DNA of 10,008 bases from Clostridiaceae bacterium. GTDB taxonomy: Bacteria; Bacillota; Clostridia; Saccharofermentanales; DTU023. The stretch covers positions 1 through 10,008 of the forward strand of contig JAAYEX010000255.1 in the NCBI GenBank assembly GCA_012728535.1. The letters run 5' to 3'. The position numbers were made by a program, and so were the translations under genes. The notes under the pieces were generated by a model. It saw nothing but the letters and a program-made list of their open reading frames with translations, ran no database searches and was not told where the DNA came from. Within the stretch, counting starts at the first letter, position 1; every line of letters begins with the position of its first letter. Positions 6,273-10,008 of the stretch are shown here, in pieces.

Positions 6273-7266
6273 GCGGCAGGAGTTTTTCTGCAGCTGAATA
6301 ATTCTTATTTTTCAAAAATTCACGTACGCGGGAAGCACTGACTGCTTCTCCATTCTGGCGCAGCCGCTCTATTACGCGAAGTTCAATTCCAAGATCAGCC
6401 AGTTCCCGACTCAAAACCCGGTTATAGAAATTGGTAATAGCTGAAAGGGGCTCACTGCCGACAAAGCGTATACTGATGCCAAGATGTTGAGCTATTCGCG
6501 TGAAGAGCGCAGCATCAAGTTCGGCTTCATCGTTTAAAAAAAGAGAATTCTCGTCCAGCTCTGAGGGCGGATAGAAATAGGAGGGAAAGCTGGCTGTGGA
6601 AACGGCGTAGGGGCCACCGGCTGCGGTAAGAACCTGCGGTAGATCGGCGCAGCCGAGCCTGACCATTTCAAATCGCTGGTCAAAGGTAAAGCCATTCTCA
6701 GACTCGTCGGAGAGAACCAGCAGCAAGAGTTGATCACATTCTTTCAAGGCTGATTCGACCAGAAAACGATGGCCTTTGCTGAAGGGATTGGCGTTCATGA
6801 CAATAGCGGCCCGCCGTATCGGACTTGTAGCAGGTGAAGGCAAGTTATTAAAATCAGCTTCCAGTTTTTTCAAGAAATCAAGGAAGAGAGCGGCGCTGTT
6901 TTCCATAAGGGTTACACCACGTCCGGTTTCAGCTAAGGGAGTAAAACCGACAGCAGAGAAGAGCTTCCTGTCTTTGGGCTGGGACACGAGCATCAAACGG
7001 TCGAGCGACCGCCGCGCAGCTTCTTTTTCCAGCTCGGTGATAAGCTGGGCCATAAGCCCGCTGCCCCGGTGTTCGGCATCTACAGCTATGGAGCGCAGGG
7101 TGTAGCGAAAGCAGGAACCTGTCGCCAACATCTCATTCTCGGCATAGAGGGCAAGTGACCAGTCAACCAGCGGATCAAGCCGGATGCCGGCCTGTTGCAG
7201 CAAATGCTGCTGAGCCCTGACTTGTTCTGCATCGTGCGGATCTATCAGTCTGGAATAAACTTGCAT
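6208..7266 (-). CDS. citC: [Citrate (pro-3S)-lyase] ligase CitC
   Basis: CitC uses ATP and acetate to acetylate the prosthetic group thiol of the citrate lyase acyl carrier subunit CitD, switching on citrate fermentation. The 352-residue product shows the expected two parts. The first is an N-terminal GNAT-like domain with AVDAEHRGSGLMAQLI (61-76). The second is a nucleotidyltransferase domain with MNANPFSKGHRFLVE (157-171, the HIGH-like GHRF at 165-168), VGSEP (269-273) and SASRVREFL (310-318), all typical of CitC. The ATG at 7264-7266 is preceded on its strand by an AAAGGAGAAGG ribosome binding site (around 7270-7279). No citDEF, citX or citG is in the window, which is unusual because citC normally sits in a citrate lyase operon. 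The last residues, after PPTTWAFL, look like a non-conserved tail that overlaps mscS. Confidence 0.92.
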   Translation of the reverse strand: MQVYSRLIDPHDAEQVRAQQHLLQQAGIRLDPLVDWSLALYAENEMLATGSCFRYTLRSIAVDAEHRGSGLMAQLITELEKEAARRSLDRLMLVSQPKDRKLFSAVGFTPLAETGRGVTLMENSAALFLDFLKKLEADFNNLPSPATSPIRRAAIVMNANPFSKGHRFLVESALKECDQLLLLVLSDESENGFTFDQRFEMVRLGCADLPQVLTAAGGPYAVSTASFPSYFYPPSELDENSLFLNDEAELDAALFTRIAQHLGISIRFVGSEPLSAITNFYNRVLSRELADLGIELRVIERLRQNGEAVSASRVREFLKNKNYSAAEKLLPPTTWAFLMHLAGGCTKSAPEN

Positions 7267-7393
7267 TGCCTTCTCCTTTCGCTATCAGTCTTTAAAGTTT
7301 AGAATAACAGAAGAGGCAGCTCTGATGTGCTAGAATAGCTATTATTTTTGTTCAAGAGGCTTGCTGATTTCAGCTGCGCGAGGAGGCGAATTA
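7267..7393. promoter_or_regulatory. Divergent intergenic region citC / trkA
   Basis: These 127 bases hold the ribosome binding sites and presumably the promoters of citC (leftward) and trkA (rightward). For citC a weak -10-like TATTCT can be read on the minus strand at 7301-7306, without a clear -35. I see no strong palindromic operator and no riboswitch. Confidence 0.5.
7328..7336 (+). promoter_or_regulatory. Extended -10 promoter candidate for trkAH
   Basis: TGCTAGAAT matches the extended -10 pattern TGn followed by a TATAAT-like hexamer (TAGAAT, 7331-7336). No good -35 is present 17 bases upstream, which extended -10 promoters can tolerate. It would give a leader of about 50 bases before trkA. 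Confidence 0.45.
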
Positions 7394-8752
7394 ATGCAAA
7401 TCGTAATTGCCGGTGCGGGAAAGTACGGCCGCAGCATTGCCGGTGAATTGGTGGCTGAAGGCCATGATCTTACTTTCATTGAGGAAAAGGAAGAAATTCT
7501 GGATTCTTTAATTGAAGACTTCGATCTGTCGGGTATCGTAGGTAATGCTGCCAACTACGTTACTCAGCTGGAGGCCGGTGTCGACAAGTGCGACGCATTT
7601 CTGACCATGACCGGTTCAGATGAGGTTAACCTGATTGCAGCAATTTTAGCACAGAGACTGGGCGCGAAGAAAACTATCGCCCGAGTGGTAAACCATGATT
7701 ATTCACCGGAAGTTCCCTTCGTCAGGCAAGCTTTGGGTATCACTGCCCTGATTAATCCCAATCTGGAATCAGCGCACGAGATAATGCGTATGCTGCGCTA
7801 TCCCTCAGCGACCAGCGTAGAAAGCTTTTACAGAGGTAAAGTGCATATAGTGGCTGTGCGTGTGCCTAAGGATAGTTTGCTGGCAGATCTGAAGCTTCTG
7901 GACTTTAATAAAGTCTGTGGTGACAATCTGATGGTCTGCGTCATTCAGCGCGATGAAGAAGTTTTTATTCCTGATGGCGCGAGTGTGATCAAAGCGGGAG
8001 ACACTATCCACGTGACCGGCGAAGTTGAGACTTTACAGGATTTCTATGCCCGCACCAACACCCGGGTCCCTGCAATCAGGAATGTAATGATTGTTGGTGG
8101 TGGAGCTATTTCCTACTGGCTTCTTGGTCTGATGAACAAGAAAAAATTCAGAGTAAAGATAATTGAACGGGACAGGAAGATCGCCGAACTGGTATACAAG
8201 AATTATCCATGGGTTGATGTGCTTTGTGCTGACGGCACTGACCATCAGGTCCTGGAAGAAGCCAGCATTGAAAATTTCGACGCATTTATCTCCTTAACCG
8301 GTATCGATGAGGAAAATGTTCTCGCATCCATATTTGCATCGCAAAATGGTGTTAATAAAACAATCACAAAAATTAATCGCACCCGTTTGCTGGAAATCCT
8401 GGATGATGAAGATTTGCAAAATATACTCACCCCCCACCACATTGTGTCGGACGAAGTAGTGCGGACGATCAGGGCAATGGAAAACGTTAAAGGCTCAGCC
8501 GTGGAAGCACTTTATCGTATAGCTGATGGCAGGGTTGAAGCGCTGGAATTTATCGCCGGCCCGAAGAGTAAGGTGCTTGGTAAAACACTGATCGACCTGC
8601 GCCTGCGGCCCTCACTGCGATTAGTCTGCATCATGCGGGGTCACGATATTATCTTCCCTGCAGGCCAGGATATGATCCTTGCAGGTGACCGTGTTATTGT
8701 TGTCTGTACCGGTAAACGCCTGACAGACCTGGATGATATATTGGGAGGCTGA
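7394..8752 (+). CDS. trkA: Trk potassium uptake system peripheral regulator TrkA
   Basis: TrkA is the cytoplasmic nucleotide-binding ring that gates the TrkH potassium pore. The 452-residue product has the expected duplicated RCK architecture. RCK-N 1 opens with MQIVIAGAGKYGRSIAGEL (GxGxxG at 7-12, acidic Glu30), followed by an RCK-C domain (about 140-215). RCK-N 2 opens with NVMIVGGGAISYWLL (about 230-244) and is followed by a second RCK-C domain (about 370-445) ending in the typical AGDRVIVV. The length matches full TrkA proteins. In the second nucleotide site the third glycine of GxGxxG is Ser. I chose ATG 7394 because AGGAGG lies 7 bases upstream (7381-7386) and the protein then begins exactly at the first Rossmann strand; an upstream in-frame start at 7361 would add 11 unlikely residues. 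trkH follows after 2 bases. Confidence 0.96.
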   Translation: MQIVIAGAGKYGRSIAGELVAEGHDLTFIEEKEEILDSLIEDFDLSGIVGNAANYVTQLEAGVDKCDAFLTMTGSDEVNLIAAILAQRLGAKKTIARVVNHDYSPEVPFVRQALGITALINPNLESAHEIMRMLRYPSATSVESFYRGKVHIVAVRVPKDSLLADLKLLDFNKVCGDNLMVCVIQRDEEVFIPDGASVIKAGDTIHVTGEVETLQDFYARTNTRVPAIRNVMIVGGGAISYWLLGLMNKKKFRVKIIERDRKIAELVYKNYPWVDVLCADGTDHQVLEEASIENFDAFISLTGIDEENVLASIFASQNGVNKTITKINRTRLLEILDDEDLQNILTPHHIVSDEVVRTIRAMENVKGSAVEALYRIADGRVEALEFIAGPKSKVLGKTLIDLRLRPSLRLVCIMRGHDIIFPAGQDMILAGDRVIVVCTGKRLTDLDDILGG

Positions 8753-8754
8753 GT

Positions 8755-10008
8755 TTGAATTACAGTTCTGTCCGTTTCGTCCTGAGTAGAATTTTACAGA
8801 TTTGTTCCGCTCTATTTTTGTTGCCGATTATAGTGGCCTTGTTTTATGGCGAGACAATACTTGCCCTAAAGAGCTTCGGGCTAGTCGCAGTTGTTCTTTT
8901 CCTGTCAGCAAGTCTGGCCAGCTTGAAAAAACCCGCAAAACTGCTTTTGCGTGCCAGTGAGGGCATGATTATCACCTTCCTTACCTGGCTTTTAATCTCA
9001 GTAGCCAGTGCTTTTGCCTTTATGCTGGCTGGTGAAATACCCGGTTTCGTTGAAGCTTTCTTCGAGTCAGTCTCCGGCTTTACTACAACCGGCTCAACCA
9101 TAATTCAGGATGTAGAGGCAGTGTCTCACTTTGCTCTCTTTTGGCGCAGTTTCACCCACTTCGTAGGTGGCATGGGTGTCTTGGTTTTCGCCTTTATTAT
9201 TACCTCGGGTTCAGCGGATTCTGTCAATATAATGAAGGCCGAGATGCCGGGTCCGAGCTTTGGAAAATTGGCAGCCAGGCTGCGTACTACTGCACTTGTC
9301 CTCTATGCTATTTATTTCGTAATGACGCTGGTCACAATCTTTTTGCTTTATTTAGGTGACATGCCCTTGTTTGATGCAATCATACATGGTCTCGGTGCTG
9401 CCGGTACCGGAGGTTTTTCCAGCAAAAATGCAAGCATAGGCTTCTACAACAGCTCTTACATAAACTGGGTGTTAACCATTGCCATGCTGCTTTTCGGAGT
9501 CAATTTCCAGGTTTATTTTGTCAGCCTCACCCGGGGAATCAGACAGGGGCTTAAAAGTGAAGAGCTGCGCTGGTATCTGGGGATATACCTGTCGATGTCA
9601 CTGATGGTATTTCTTGATAACCTGCGACTTTACGGCTCGCCTGCCTTCTCTTTTGAGCACTCCTTTTTCACCGTCAGTTCATTAATGAGCACAACCGGAT
9701 ACTCTACGGCTGACTTCACTTTGTGGCCGCTGGTTAGCCAGGTTCTCTTGCTTCTGGCCATGATGATCGGAGGGTCAGCAGGATCAACTGCAGGCGGACT
9801 GAAAGTATCCCGTCTTGTTGTTTACATAAAATCTGTGCGTGAACAAATAAGTAAGACAAGGGAGCCGAGACAGGTATCGTCGGTGCGCATGGATGGCGAG
9901 ATTCTTCCCGATCCCGTGAAACAGTCGGTTTTGCGTTATCTTTCCATTTACCTGATGTTTTTGATCCTGGGTACATTATTGGTATCTTTTGACAGCACTG
10001 ATATCATG
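8755..10008 (+). CDS. trkH: Trk potassium uptake transmembrane protein TrkH (3' end beyond window)
   Basis: TrkH is the membrane pore of the Trk K+ uptake system. The frame runs open for 418 codons to the right edge, so the gene is incomplete here. The start is TTG 8755, with GGGAGG (8743-8748) 6 bases upstream and only 2 bases after the trkA stop, so the two are translationally close. Selectivity-filter loops are visible: SGFTTTGST (residues 107-115), AAGTGGFSSKNAS (about bases 9397-9432) and SSLMSTTGYSTADF (about 9677-9718). The intramembrane gating loop GGSAGSTAGGLKVSR lies at about 9769-9813. The fourth filter loop should lie outside the window. Partnering with a two-RCK TrkA argues for Trk over the KtrAB type. 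Confidence 0.95.
   Translation, partial: MNYSSVRFVLSRILQICSALFLLPIIVALFYGETILALKSFGLVAVVLFLSASLASLKKPAKLLLRASEGMIITFLTWLLISVASAFAFMLAGEIPGFVEAFFESVSGFTTTGSTIIQDVEAVSHFALFWRSFTHFVGGMGVLVFAFIITSGSADSVNIMKAEMPGPSFGKLAARLRTTALVLYAIYFVMTLVTIFLLYLGDMPLFDAIIHGLGAAGTGGFSSKNASIGFYNSSYINWVLTIAMLLFGVNFQVYFVSLTRGIRQGLKSEELRWYLGIYLSMSLMVFLDNLRLYGSPAFSFEHSFFTVSSLMSTTGYSTADFTLWPLVSQVLLLLAMMIGGSAGSTAGGLKVSRLVVYIKSVREQISKTREPRQVSSVRMDGEILPDPVKQSVLRYLSIYLMFLILGTLLVSFDSTDIM

Noticed and set aside
6776..7105. 109-codon open frame on the plus strand inside citC
   Set aside because: It is antisense to conserved CitC motifs, with no convincing ribosome binding site or domain.
7361..7393. Upstream start for trkA
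   Set aside because: The extra residues precede the first Rossmann strand, and AGGAGG is correctly placed only for ATG 7394.

Overview
The window looks like a chromosomal segment from an anaerobic member of the Bacillota, most likely class Clostridia. The reasons are strong AGGAGG-type ribosome binding sites, moderate GC, a Rho with a long charged N-terminal insert, a classical TPP riboswitch, a lipoprotein-type substrate-binding domain and a citrate lyase ligase gene. The taxon is an inference from style, not from a marker match. I see no phage, transposase, CRISPR or tRNA/rRNA gene. The region reads as a housekeeping and transport neighbourhood.

Layout, left to right. Bases 1-1659 hold the 3' part of rho; its true start lies left of the window. 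A small DUF47/PhoU-like gene follows (1763-2395). The 190-base gap 2396-2585 is packed with a possible terminator, a possible promoter and a clear TPP riboswitch. The riboswitch leads a two-gene operon. The first gene is one reading frame that joins an ABC permease (ThiX-like) to a lipoprotein-type pyrimidine-binding domain (ThiY-like) (2586-4385). The second is the ATPase ThiZ (4395-5114). Next is an MscS-family mechanosensitive channel (5181-6272). Its 3' end overlaps, tail to tail, a minus-strand citrate lyase ligase gene citC (6208-7266). A 127-base divergent gap (7267-7393) separates citC from the plus-strand potassium uptake pair trkA (7394-8752) and trkH (8755 to beyond the right edge).

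How the genes work together. The riboswitch, fused ThiXY and ThiZ make a self-contained, TPP-repressed importer for a thiamine pyrimidine precursor. MscS (solute release on hypo-osmotic shock) and TrkAH (K+ uptake on hyper-osmotic stress) are opposite arms of osmotic control, separated only by citC. Rho, DUF47 and CitC have no obvious functional partner in view.

The most interesting items are the ThiX-ThiY fusion, which keeps an intact lipobox in its linker, and the placement of the ribosome binding site inside the conserved riboswitch core. I did not find evidence for a wholly new system.
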